Shown: positions 15,880-23,220 of the stretch, one piece after another
Numbering within the stretch: the stretch's first letter is position 1
Layout: the number at the start of each line of letters is the position of its first letter
Source: Cryomorphaceae bacterium BACL29 MAG-121220-bin8
GTDB lineage: Bacteria > Bacteroidota > Bacteroidia > Flavobacteriales > Flavobacteriaceae
Assembly: GCA_905181705.1 (NCBI GenBank)
Contig: CAJIYP010000003.1
Coordinates: 793,810-857,809, forward strand
Reading direction: 5' to 3'
DNA length: 64,000 nt
Translations under genes and position numbers: made by a program
The notes under the pieces: generated by a model
What the model was told of the DNA's origin: nothing
Databases searched by the model: none
What the model saw: only the letters and a program-made list of their open reading frames with translations

Positions 15880-16005
15880 TCGAATCTCCAATTATTTATT
15901 ACATAAAAGATATATCTTATAATGCAACAAATATACAATATTTACATTTATTGAATAATTAAAATAATACATACTGATATATGATTTCCTTTTTTTTAAT
16001 AAAAT

Positions 16006-16095
16006 TTATATCAGTACAAAGGTAAACTTCACACCTTCTTCTTTCATAATTTTAGATATTTCATCATCAACTATCGAACAATATCGACTAACTAT
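16006..16095 (-). pseudogene. C-terminal gene remnant
   Basis: An open stretch reads SRYCSIVDDEISKIMKEEGV then KFTFVLI and a TAA, with an in-frame TGA just upstream and no start. It looks like the tail of a lost gene. Low confidence; it could be chance. Confidence 0.25.
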
Positions 16096-16373
16096 TCATC
16101 TGAAAAATTATAATTAAAAAAGATATAATCACCACTTGTTTTAATAGTATGTTTTGAAGACTGATAATTATCATGGATGTAATTTTCAACAATTTTTAAA
16201 ATATTTTTTTCATATGGTTCATCAAAATCATATTTGTAAAAAACTAAAGATTCAGCTTTAATTCCATCCCATTTCCAAACCTCATGTTTACAATCAAAAC
16301 CTTGAATCTTTATGAACTCTGAAGACAGCATTATTGTGTCTTTTTCAATTAATACGTTTTCAAATTTTTTCAT
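16092..16373 (-). CDS. hypothetical protein (mini-island cargo)
   Basis: 93 aa, soluble, aromatic-rich (KHEVWKWDGIKAESLVFYKY, YIHDNYQSSKHTIKTSGDYI). No signal peptide, no family recognised. It starts 10 nt after the 186-aa gene on the same strand, so the two probably form a two-gene operon. Base composition is AT-rich like the host, unlike the two genes at 15.1-15.9 kb. Confidence 0.55.
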   Translation of the reverse strand: MKKFENVLIEKDTIMLSSEFIKIQGFDCKHEVWKWDGIKAESLVFYKYDFDEPYEKNILKIVENYIHDNYQSSKHTIKTSGDYIFFNYNFSDE

Positions 16374-16383
16374 AGAGAATACT

Positions 16384-16944
16384 TTATTTTTTAAATAGTA
16401 TTATTTTATCTGTTTCAGAATTAAAGTTTTCGATTTCCCCTAATTCGTCTGGAGATAAATAAAATTCCTTTTCCAATGTTCCTTCTATCAAAGAATTAAA
16501 TTGAGAAGATTCTAAAAACTTTTTATTAAAATTAAACCAGCCAGTAATGCTTTGTACAGCTATATAATTTTGATTCGTATCGAATAAATCTGAGGTTTCA
16601 TAGAGTGTTTCGTCAAAATTATTTTCAAGAGGGGAAAAAGAAATATGTTCAAGATTTTCGTCCTCAATCTCTTCAAAATCAATTGAACTTAGAAGGATAT
16701 TATTGACTTCTTTTTGTAAATACATGGGCAATGAATTTCTAAATGTTTCTCCATCAGGAACACCATAGTCTTCACAAATATCAATTACAAATTTTTCAGA
16801 ATTTAATTGTACAGCATATGAAAAGACCTCGTCTTCCTCATCATAAAAAAAAATGATATTTATTGAATTTAAAATTTTATTAGTACTTATAACAGAACCC
16901 TTAGGTTCTATTTCCCCTACGATTAGACTAAAAGCTTTATACAT
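16384..16944 (-). CDS. hypothetical protein (mini-island cargo)
   Basis: 186 aa, acidic and aromatic, soluble (MYKAFSLIVGEIEPKGSVIS, FSYAVQLNSEKFVIDICEDY, AVQSITGWFNFNKKFLESSQ). I recognise no family. It is the first gene of an apparent pair with the 93-aa gene. A two-gene cargo of small soluble proteins suggests a toxin-antitoxin, immunity or anti-defence module, but nothing in the sequence proves it. Confidence 0.55.
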   Translation of the reverse strand: MYKAFSLIVGEIEPKGSVISTNKILNSINIIFFYDEEDEVFSYAVQLNSEKFVIDICEDYGVPDGETFRNSLPMYLQKEVNNILLSSIDFEEIEDENLEHISFSPLENNFDETLYETSDLFDTNQNYIAVQSITGWFNFNKKFLESSQFNSLIEGTLEKEFYLSPDELGEIENFNSETDKIILFKK

Positions 16945-17027
16945 TATTTTTATTTAGAAACCACTAAGTTAATAAAAGACTTTCTTTATGGACATCAAAT
17001 TCATTACCCCTCTTATTACCCTAACTC

Positions 17028-17077
17028 CATTTTAGTTAAAAAAGTGTAACAGCAGATACACTTTTTTAACTAAAATG
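17028..17077. terminator. 21-bp perfect inverted repeat
   Basis: CATTTTAGTTAAAAAAGTGTA (arms 17028-17048 and 17057-17077) pairs perfectly around an 8-nt loop. It lies between the start of the cargo operon and the tRNA terminator. It could be a bidirectional terminator or a recombinase or replication site inside the element. Confidence 0.5.
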
Positions 17078-17141
17078 GTACACATAGTACTAACTTTTAA
17101 AGCAACTTATAATAGTTTTGTGGTACACAGAATGGTACACA
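17076..17141 (+). repeat. TGGTACACA direct-motif cluster, right
   Basis: Exact copies at 17076-17084, 17121-17129 and 17133-17141. They face the att-like repeat at 17164 just as the left cluster faces the repeat at 14821. This is the arrangement expected of tyrosine-recombinase arm sites, though no integrase is present. Confidence 0.7.
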
Positions 17142-17163
17142 ATTCCTTTTTTGATTAAGAAAA

Positions 17164-17207
17164 ACAAAAAACCCCTCAAGAAGAGGGGTTTTAAGGGTGG
17201 TCCCACC
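17164..17207 (+). repeat. att-like direct repeat, tRNA-proximal copy (attR)
   Basis: Covers the tRNA terminator and the final ten nucleotides of the tRNA gene. It matches 14821-14863 in order and direction. Confidence 0.65.
17168..17192 (-). terminator. intrinsic terminator of the tRNA gene
   Basis: On the minus strand AAAACCCCTC-5 nt-GAGGGGTTTT is followed by a T-rich run, immediately downstream of the tRNA. Confidence 0.85.
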
Positions 17208-17271
17208 AGGACTCGAACCTGGGACCAACTGATTATGAGTCAGCTACTCTAACCAACTGAGCTATAGGACC
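17198..17271 (-). tRNA. tRNA with CAT anticodon (Met or Ile2)
   Basis: 74 nt on the minus strand. The acceptor stem GGTCCTA pairs with TGGGACC (one G-U), followed by discriminator A. D arm AGCTCAGTTGGTTAGAGT, anticodon arm with GACTCATAATC, and T arm GGTTCGAGTCC are all in place. CCA is not encoded. With anticodon CAT and a body like bacterial tRNA-Ile2, lysidine-modified Ile2 is likely, but elongator Met cannot be excluded by eye. Its 3' end forms one copy of the att-like repeat. Confidence 0.92.
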
Positions 17272-17425
17272 GTTTTAATTAAAAAACTTGAGGTCAAATT
17301 TAAGAATTAAAAAGTCTTTTTTAAAGATTAATTTGTTTTAATTATATATTAACTTATTTGACAACATATTTAGAATCATAAACCCCTAATTATTTTATTA
17401 ATTGTACTAAATTGTAAAAAAAAAA

Positions 17426-18316
17426 ATGAAAAGAAGAAATTTTATTTTAAACAGCGCCTTGTTTTCTGCTTCAATAGGCATCCCACTTTCTTTAAAATCA
17501 CAAGAATTATTTCATAGATCTAATATAATCTCAGAAAATTTTGCAATTCAGTTATATTCAGTAAGAGATAGTATGAAAAAAGACCCAAAAGCCACTTTAA
17601 AAGAATTAGCCTCCTATGGGTATAAATATATTGAAGGTTATGAAAGTGATCAGGGACTTTTTTGGGGCATGAGTAATACTGACTTTAAAAAATATTTAGA
17701 TGATTTAGGATTAAAAATGATAGCTAGTCATTGTGGGGAAACGGAAAAACTAGAAAGCTTCAACAAAAAATGTGCACAATCATCTGAAATAGGAATCGAC
17801 TATTTGATTTGTCCAGGGTTAGGCAGAAGAGATTTAAGCTTAGAGACTTTTAAAAATCATGCTAATACATTTAATAAATGTGGTGAAATTGCTAAAAAAA
17901 ACGGTCTTAGATTTGCTTATCACAACCATGAATATTCTTTTAAAAAAAGAGAGGGAATCTATCTCCAGGATGTACTAATGAATAATACCGATCCAGCTCT
18001 TGTCGACTTTGAAATGGATATTTATTGGGTAGTAGCTGCAGGTGAAGATCCTTTAAAATGGTTTGATAAACATCCTGGCAGGTTTACTTATTGTCATGTT
18101 AAGGATTTATTGAATCTTGATAAAAAAAACAAGAGAGGTGACTTATTTGAATCTTGTACTTTGGGGAAAGGGTCTATTGATTTTCAAAAAATCATTTCTC
18201 ATGGAGCCAAAAAAGGATTAAATACTTTTATTGTAGAGCAAGAGGCTTACAGAGGAACAAATCCTATGGAAGCAGCCAAAGATAATGTGAACTATATGGT
18301 AAATCTAAAGGTTTAG
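17426..18316 (+). CDS. sugar phosphate isomerase/epimerase-like TIM-barrel protein, exported
   Basis: 296 aa. N-terminus MKRRNFILNSALFSASIGIP is a short Tat-like export signal. The xylose-isomerase-like TIM barrel follows: FAIQLYSVRDSM, LGLKMIASHCGETE, RFAYHNHEYSFKK (metal-binding His/Glu region), VDFEMDIYWVVAAGEDPL and YCHVKDL (His/Asp). These match AP endonuclease family 2-type epimerases. Probably acts on a free sugar derivative in the periplasm. It converges on the hydrolase gene with a 4-nt gap. Confidence 0.85.
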   Translation: MKRRNFILNSALFSASIGIPLSLKSQELFHRSNIISENFAIQLYSVRDSMKKDPKATLKELASYGYKYIEGYESDQGLFWGMSNTDFKKYLDDLGLKMIASHCGETEKLESFNKKCAQSSEIGIDYLICPGLGRRDLSLETFKNHANTFNKCGEIAKKNGLRFAYHNHEYSFKKREGIYLQDVLMNNTDPALVDFEMDIYWVVAAGEDPLKWFDKHPGRFTYCHVKDLLNLDKKNKRGDLFESCTLGKGSIDFQKIISHGAKKGLNTFIVEQEAYRGTNPMEAAKDNVNYMVNLKV

Positions 18317-18320
18317 TCTT

Positions 18321-19169
18321 TCAATTAGAATTTAGAAAATCAATAGAAAGATAGACCACTTTGTTTAAATCTTCAGGAAGCTTATCTGAATCCCACGGGT
18401 GCTTTGAAAAAAACACATGATCAGAGCCTTCAATTCTTTCAATTTTATTTTTTTGATTCCAAGAAAATAGTTTTTCTCCCTCAACTGGTAAAACTGAAGT
18501 GTCATTTGATCCGTGAATAACTAAATACGGGATTTCAAGATTTTCAACAGCACTTTTAATATTTAGCCTAGATTCATTTTTTTTAAAGTCTTCAAATAAT
18601 TGAAAAAAATGAGGCATAAATTGTTTTGTTCGCGAATTTTCAGCGTAAATAACCCCTTCATTTTTCCATTTATTAAACTCTGGGCCACCTTCTTGAAAAC
18701 GAATTTTAAAATCACTAACACCAGCCCACGTTATAACTTTTTTAACTCGCCTGTCTTCAGAGGCTTTAATTAGCACCGACCCAGCTCCTCTGCTGTGACC
18801 AATAAGAGAAATATTTTCAAAATCTAAATCTTGACTGTATCTTTCAGAGTGTTTTAAATGTTCAATAACTCTATCAATATCGTCTAATTCGTGACTGAAA
18901 TTATTGTTTGCAAAAGAATCCAAGTCAGGAAAGTCAATAGGCTGTTTCATAGTTCCTCCATTATGAGAAAAGTTAAATTTTACAAAAAAATAATTATTTT
19001 TTGAAAACTCCTCTCCTACCAAGCCCCACGCTCCCCAATCTTTAAAACCCATGTAACCATGACAAAGGATTATTACAGGCTTTTTAATAGAATTTTTATT
19101 ATATATAGCATCGTATAATATTGGTTTTTTTTCTTTAATGTTGATAATCTGATTTAGATACGATAACAT
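18321..19169 (-). CDS. alpha/beta hydrolase (prolyl-oligopeptidase-like esterase)
   Basis: 282 aa, no signal peptide. The hydrolase core is visible: PVIILCHGYMGFKDWG (oxyanion region), ISLIGHSRGAGSVLIKASED (nucleophile elbow GHSRG), YLVIHGSNDTSVLPVEG (acid Asp) and EGSDHVFF (catalytic His). Resembles cytosolic dienelactone-hydrolase/acyl-peptidase-type esterases; the substrate is unknown. Confidence 0.85.
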   Translation of the reverse strand: MLSYLNQIINIKEKKPILYDAIYNKNSIKKPVIILCHGYMGFKDWGAWGLVGEEFSKNNYFFVKFNFSHNGGTMKQPIDFPDLDSFANNNFSHELDDIDRVIEHLKHSERYSQDLDFENISLIGHSRGAGSVLIKASEDRRVKKVITWAGVSDFKIRFQEGGPEFNKWKNEGVIYAENSRTKQFMPHFFQLFEDFKKNESRLNIKSAVENLEIPYLVIHGSNDTSVLPVEGEKLFSWNQKNKIERIEGSDHVFFSKHPWDSDKLPEDLNKVVYLSIDFLNSN

Positions 19170-19233
19170 AAATTTTTTTAATTAGAAGAGATAAATTTAA
19201 TACCTTTCAGTTATAATACTAATAATTCTATAA

Positions 19234-20794
19234 ATGAAAAAATATATTCTTTTTACATTTCTTCTAACTTCATTGAGTATTTCATCTCAAAACGCTACAA
19301 TTGACAGTATAATAGAAGAGGTCACAAATAATTCGCAACTTGAGATACTTGCTCATGAACTTTTTGATTTAATCGGTCCTAGACTGGTGGGGACTCCTCA
19401 AATGAAAAATGCTCACGATTGGGCAGTAAAAAAATATGAGAAATGGGGGATGACTGCTAGACTTCACCAGTGGGGTGTTTGGAGAGGTTGGGAAAGAGGA
19501 ATTACACACATTGACATGTTAGAGCCAAGAATTAGAACTCTTGCTGGAAGACAATTAGCATGGAGCCCATCCACATCAAAAAGAGGGATTACCGCTGAGG
19601 TAACAAAAATTCCAGAAATAAAAGAAAAGGCTGAATTTGATCAATGGTTAAAAACTATAAAAGGAAAATTTGTTTTAGTTAGTCAAAATCAAATAACGGG
19701 GAGACCTGATTATCAATGGGAGGAATATGCAACTCCTGAATCTTTTGAAAAATTAAAAGAAGATAGAGATGAAGCATCTGAAAAATGGTTTTCAAATTTT
19801 AGTAAGACAGGATATGGATACAGAGACATCAACAAGGCTTTTGAAGATGCTGGAGCAGCTTGGTTTAATTTCAAGTTATTGGTCAAAAGCTTTTGGAGCG
19901 AATAAAATTTTTAGTGCAAGAACAGAAAAAATACCTAACGTAGATTTAAATCTTGAGGACTATACAATGTTGTACAGAATGGTTGAGAACGGAACAACAC
20001 CGAAAGTTAAGATTATTTCAACTTCAAAAGAACTTGGAGAGATGCCTACTTTTAATACTATTGCACAAATAAAAGGGGTTGAAAAACCAGATGAGTATGT
20101 TATACTTTCTGCACATTTTGACTCTTGGGATGGAGGACAAGGAACCACCGATAATGGTACAGGATCACTTGTTATGATGGAGGCAATGAGAATTCTTAAG
20201 AAATTTTACCCAAATCCAAAAAGAACTATTATGGTTGGTCATTGGGGAAGCGAGGAACAGGGTTTAAACGGTTCAAGGGCTTTTGTTGAAGATTATCCTG
20301 AAATTGTTGAAAATACTCAAGCAGTTTTTAACCAGGATAACGGAACCGGTAGAGTGGTTGATATTAATGGACAAGGTTTTTTAAATTCGTATGATTATTT
20401 ATCTGATTGGTTGTCTGAAGTTCCTCAAAATGTAAAAAAGCATATTGAAACAGAATTTCCAGGAAATCCAGGCGGTGGAGGAACTGATCACGCATCATTT
20501 GTAGCTGCAGGAGTGCCAGCATTTAATTTAAGTGCTTTGGACTGGGCATACTGGAATTATACTTGGCATACAAATTTGGATACTTATGATAAAATTGTTT
20601 TCGATGATTTAAAAAATAACGTTATTCTAACAGCAATCCTTGCATATAAAGCAAGTGAAGATGTAGATAAAGCATCAAGGGAGAGAAGAATAATGCCTGA
20701 AAGTACCGTTAACCCAAGAACTGGAAGAACGATGAGATCAAGAGGATGGCCCTCTGTCAGAAAGCCGAATCGAGACGGAACTTCATCTAGGTAA
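19234..20794 (+). pseudogene. M28 family peptidase, single-base frameshift near 19860
   Basis: Two overlapping track ORFs (19234-19905, 19769-20794) make one secreted M28 peptidase of about 519 aa. Signal peptide MKKYILFTFLLTSLSISSQ. Frame 1 gives KAFEDAGAA; removing one T at about 19860 joins it to GLISSYWSKAFGANKIFSAR. Metal-site motifs in the second part: LSAHFDSWDGGQGTTDNGTG, GHWGSEEQGLNGSRAF, FNQDNGTGRV and WHTNLDTYD. Without the extra base the gene looks intact, so a sequencing error is more likely than decay. Probable exported aminopeptidase or carboxypeptidase for peptide use. Confidence 0.85.
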
Positions 20795-20801
20795 AAGTAG
20801 A

Positions 20802-20828
20802 GTTAAATCTCCCGATTGGAGTTTTAAC
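20802..20828 (+). terminator. hairpin after the M28 gene
   Basis: GTTAAA-T-CTCC pairs with GGAG-T-TTTAAC around a 5-nt loop, 8 nt after the stop. No T-run follows, so terminator function is uncertain. Confidence 0.4.
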
Positions 20829-20843
20829 ACCAGGTCTTTAGAA

Positions 20844-20933
20844 TTATAGCACGTAGCTATAAAGGAGTCTAATAACTACATAGCTTACAATAGCTATTAA
20901 AATTACTTTTCTGTTTTTAAGGTACCATTCCAT
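20844..20933 (-). CDS. 29-aa membrane microprotein
   Basis: Reads MEWYLKNRKVILIAIVSYVV then IRLLYSYVL. One hydrophobic helix with a basic N-terminal flank. It starts 4 nt after the DinB-like gene stop on the same strand, so it is probably co-translated. Function unknown. Confidence 0.4.
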   Translation of the reverse strand: MEWYLKNRKVILIAIVSYVVIRLLYSYVL

Positions 20934-20937
20934 AAAA

Positions 20938-21447
20938 TTATTTTTTTAAATTGTTGATTGCTTTTTGATGATGCTTAAAATGAAAATTAAAAAAATATAA
21001 TGTTAGCTTTAAGTTTATTCTTCCCATTAAGGGGTGTCTAAAAACAGCCTTTTGGTCTAACTTTTTTTCTTTTAATTCTTCCATTAAATTTTTAAAAGAT
21101 TCTCTGGATTCTTTCCAGTTTTTGTTAAGTTTAATAAGGTCTATTTTTTCTGGAAACGTAGTTGTAGTTAATGGCGCTTTTACCTTAATGCCAAGGTTTA
21201 ATAGCAACCTTAAGCACAAGGAAGATAAATGAACTACAGGAGACATTTCTTTAATAAAATCTGGGTATTTAGTTTTAGTTCTAATGTATTTCTCTGAGCT
21301 AGTTTCTGCTAACCAAGTATGGTATAGGTGCTCATTAATAGACCAATTACCGTTGTTTTTTTTGTTTAATATTTCATAGGGCACTCCCTCTAATTCCTTA
21401 AAAAAAAAGACTCTTTCTTTTTCTAAGCTTTCTAGCGTACTAATCAT
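20938..21447 (-). CDS. DinB-like metal-dependent four-helix protein
   Basis: 169 aa. The DinB superfamily pattern is visible: NNGNWSINEHLYHTWLAE (first metal His) and a C-terminal FNFHFKHHQKAINNL (remaining His ligands). Members are often thiol-dependent transferases or of unknown function. It overlaps the upstream esterase gene by 4 nt, so the two are coupled, and the 29-aa microprotein follows. Confidence 0.8.
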   Translation of the reverse strand: MISTLESLEKERVFFFKELEGVPYEILNKKNNGNWSINEHLYHTWLAETSSEKYIRTKTKYPDFIKEMSPVVHLSSLCLRLLLNLGIKVKAPLTTTTFPEKIDLIKLNKNWKESRESFKNLMEELKEKKLDQKAVFRHPLMGRINLKLTLYFFNFHFKHHQKAINNLKK

Positions 21448-22097
21448 AATAGGCTTTTAGCTAATTTAAGCATTACATCTGGATATATTCTGTGGTCTCC
21501 ATCGTACAGAGTTAGCTTATAGTCTAGTTTATATTGAGAAATAATATCTAAAAATTTAGCCTTCATTTCCTGGGTAATTAAATGGTCTTTTTCTCCCATT
21601 ACCAAATGGGTATTTATAGAATCCCATTTGGATTTATTCTTTTCTGTAAGTGTGTCTTTAGGAACATCCCCCGCCCATAATACTAAACTACTAACTTTCA
21701 TTTCGGATGAAAATATCCATCTGCAAGCAGTTGCTCCGCCTTGTGAAAACCCTAGAACATTTAAATTAAAATCACGATGCCCCACATCACTATAAATGGA
21801 TTCAATAATTGCATTTAAATATTGGATGTTTTCCTCTATGTCACTTTCCCTTTCCTCTTTAGTCATCCAGCTTGCACCAACCCTGTTGTAAGTACCATCA
21901 ATATAAAACCTGTTCAATGCTTCTGGAGCAATAATTAAAGTATTACCATTATCAAGGTTTTTAAATTTTTGAATAAAAAACTCGCTTAACATGGCATAAC
22001 CGTGCAGTACAATCCAAACATTTGAAATGTTTTTATTGGGATCTCCAATTTGATAGTAACGAGCTTTTTTTGAAACACTAATTGATTTCTTCAACAT
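21444..22097 (-). CDS. phospholipase/carboxylesterase-type alpha/beta hydrolase
   Basis: 217 aa. Motifs: VWIVLHGYAMLSEFFIQKF (oxyanion), GASWMTKEERESDIEENIQY (typical of the carboxylesterase/phospholipase family), NVLGFSQGGATACRW (nucleophile elbow GFSQG), LVMGEKDHLIT (acid) and LYDGDHRIYPDVM (His). Cytosolic. Coupled to the DinB-like gene by a 4-nt overlap. Confidence 0.87.
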   Translation of the reverse strand: MLKKSISVSKKARYYQIGDPNKNISNVWIVLHGYAMLSEFFIQKFKNLDNGNTLIIAPEALNRFYIDGTYNRVGASWMTKEERESDIEENIQYLNAIIESIYSDVGHRDFNLNVLGFSQGGATACRWIFSSEMKVSSLVLWAGDVPKDTLTEKNKSKWDSINTHLVMGEKDHLITQEMKAKFLDIISQYKLDYKLTLYDGDHRIYPDVMLKLAKSLL

Positions 22098-22180
22098 TTT
22101 TTTACTATTTTACTTTGTAAAATTAGCACATTATTCCAATCAAAATAATTATTTTTGAAATGATAAATTGATTTTATTGT

Positions 22181-22657
22181 ATGATAACATTAAGTGAAAT
22201 AGAAAAAGTTCAATCTAAGTGGGCAGAAAGTATAGTGCTCATAGGGTCATTAAAGTCAGATAAAAAAGCATGTGAGAAGGCTACTGATGAAATGCTTCAG
22301 GAACTTTATGCTTTTCAAGAAGGAGAGGTTTTGTTTAAGCCCACTAGAGTTTCCCAAAAACAATTTAGATTAGACCTTGAAGCAGCAAAATCTTATTTTA
22401 TTGGCGGCAACTCTAAACACCAAGAAGACAAGGGTTTTGCACTTCATCCGTGGAATTTTGTTAGCTTTGAGAACGCTGCAGTGATTCTAAAGGAAGATCA
22501 TGCAACTGCAATGGGAAATTATTTCTTCACCGATCCAAAAGGGAAACAGGTAAAAGTGGAATATAGTTTTGGTTATATTAAAGACAGTAATGGAGGTCTT
22601 AAAATAAATTTACATCACTCCTCGTTTCCATACAATGATGATGAACACTTTGATTAA
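22181..22657 (+). CDS. NTF2/SnoaL-like fold protein
   Basis: 158 aa, cytosolic. SEIEKVQSKWAESIVLIGSL, FQEGEVLFKPTRVSQKQFR, ILKEDHATAMGNYFFTDPKG and LKINLHHSSFPY match a family widespread in marine bacteria with the NTF2-like fold (related to CaMKII-association domain proteins, sometimes mislabelled phosphoribosyl-AMP cyclohydrolase). The enzymatic role is unknown. Its end overlaps the start of the next gene by 23 nt. Confidence 0.65.
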   Translation: MITLSEIEKVQSKWAESIVLIGSLKSDKKACEKATDEMLQELYAFQEGEVLFKPTRVSQKQFRLDLEAAKSYFIGGNSKHQEDKGFALHPWNFVSFENAAVILKEDHATAMGNYFFTDPKGKQVKVEYSFGYIKDSNGGLKINLHHSSFPYNDDEHFD

Positions 22658-23126
22658 AATAGTATTTCTTTTTTCTTCTTTTTTATGTCTCTCACAAAAC
22701 GACATCGTTTCCAGCGGGGGAGAAGCTAGTTCTGAAAACGGTTCTTTTAGTTATAGTGTCGGTCAAATTCTAATATCACAAATAGACCCCCCTTCTAGCT
22801 CTTGGTCTGAGGAGGCAATAACTATAAACCATGGAGTTCAACAATTTTTTATTCCTAGATGTCAGAACAACGAAAACATAAAAATATCCGCTTCCCCGAA
22901 CCCCTCAAATGGACTTGTCAACGTTGAATTATCTAATTGGGATGATATTGAGGTGAATTTATCTGTGTATGATGTCTTGGGACGGTCCATTTTAAGCCAA
23001 TCTTTATCTAAAAACAAAACACAACTAAACCTGACAGAACTAAATTCAGGAATTTATTTAATTTCTATAAATAATGTTTGTGGTGGCGTAAGTACTTTCA
23101 AATTAATTATTAGCAATAATAAATAA
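22635..23126 (+). CDS. type IX secretion cargo with C-terminal sorting domain
   Basis: 163 aa. Signal peptide NTLIKIVFLFSSFLCLSQ, then a short domain (SSGGEASSENGSFSYSVGQI ... INHGVQQFF) common before T9SS tails. The C-terminal type A sorting domain is clear: ISASPNPSNGLVNVELS, LSVYDVLGRSILSQ, LNSGIYLISI and VSTFKLIISN. It would be exported by T9SS and the tail removed. Three consecutive ATG codons leave the exact start open. It directly precedes the fibre gene. Confidence 0.85.
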   Translation: MMMNTLIKIVFLFSSFLCLSQNDIVSSGGEASSENGSFSYSVGQILISQIDPPSSSWSEEAITINHGVQQFFIPRCQNNENIKISASPNPSNGLVNVELSNWDDIEVNLSVYDVLGRSILSQSLSKNKTQLNLTELNSGIYLISINNVCGGVSTFKLIISNNK

Positions 23127-23186
23127 AAAAAGGAAAGAGTCATTTATTAAAAATTTTCAATAAAGATGCTATTAAGAATTTTATAG

Positions 23187-23194
23187 TAAATTTG
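23187..23194 (+). promoter_or_regulatory. -7 box upstream of the first fibre gene
   Basis: TAAATTTG is a perfect TAnnTTTG match 26 nt before the ATG at 23221. No good TTG lies at the usual distance. It overlaps the GTG start offered by the ORF track and therefore favours the ATG. Confidence 0.4.
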
Positions 23195-23220
23195 TGCTCC
23201 TATTTTTATTTAAAAAATTA

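Noticed and set aside
19769-20794. Programmed ribosomal frameshift as explanation for the M28 break
   Set aside because: No slippery heptamer or downstream pseudoknot is visible, and the same kind of one-base break recurs in unrelated genes, so sequencing error is simpler.
23194-23220. GTG start 27 nt upstream of the fibre ATG
   Set aside because: The G lies inside the TAAATTTG -7 box, and the downstream ATG begins a normal signal peptide.
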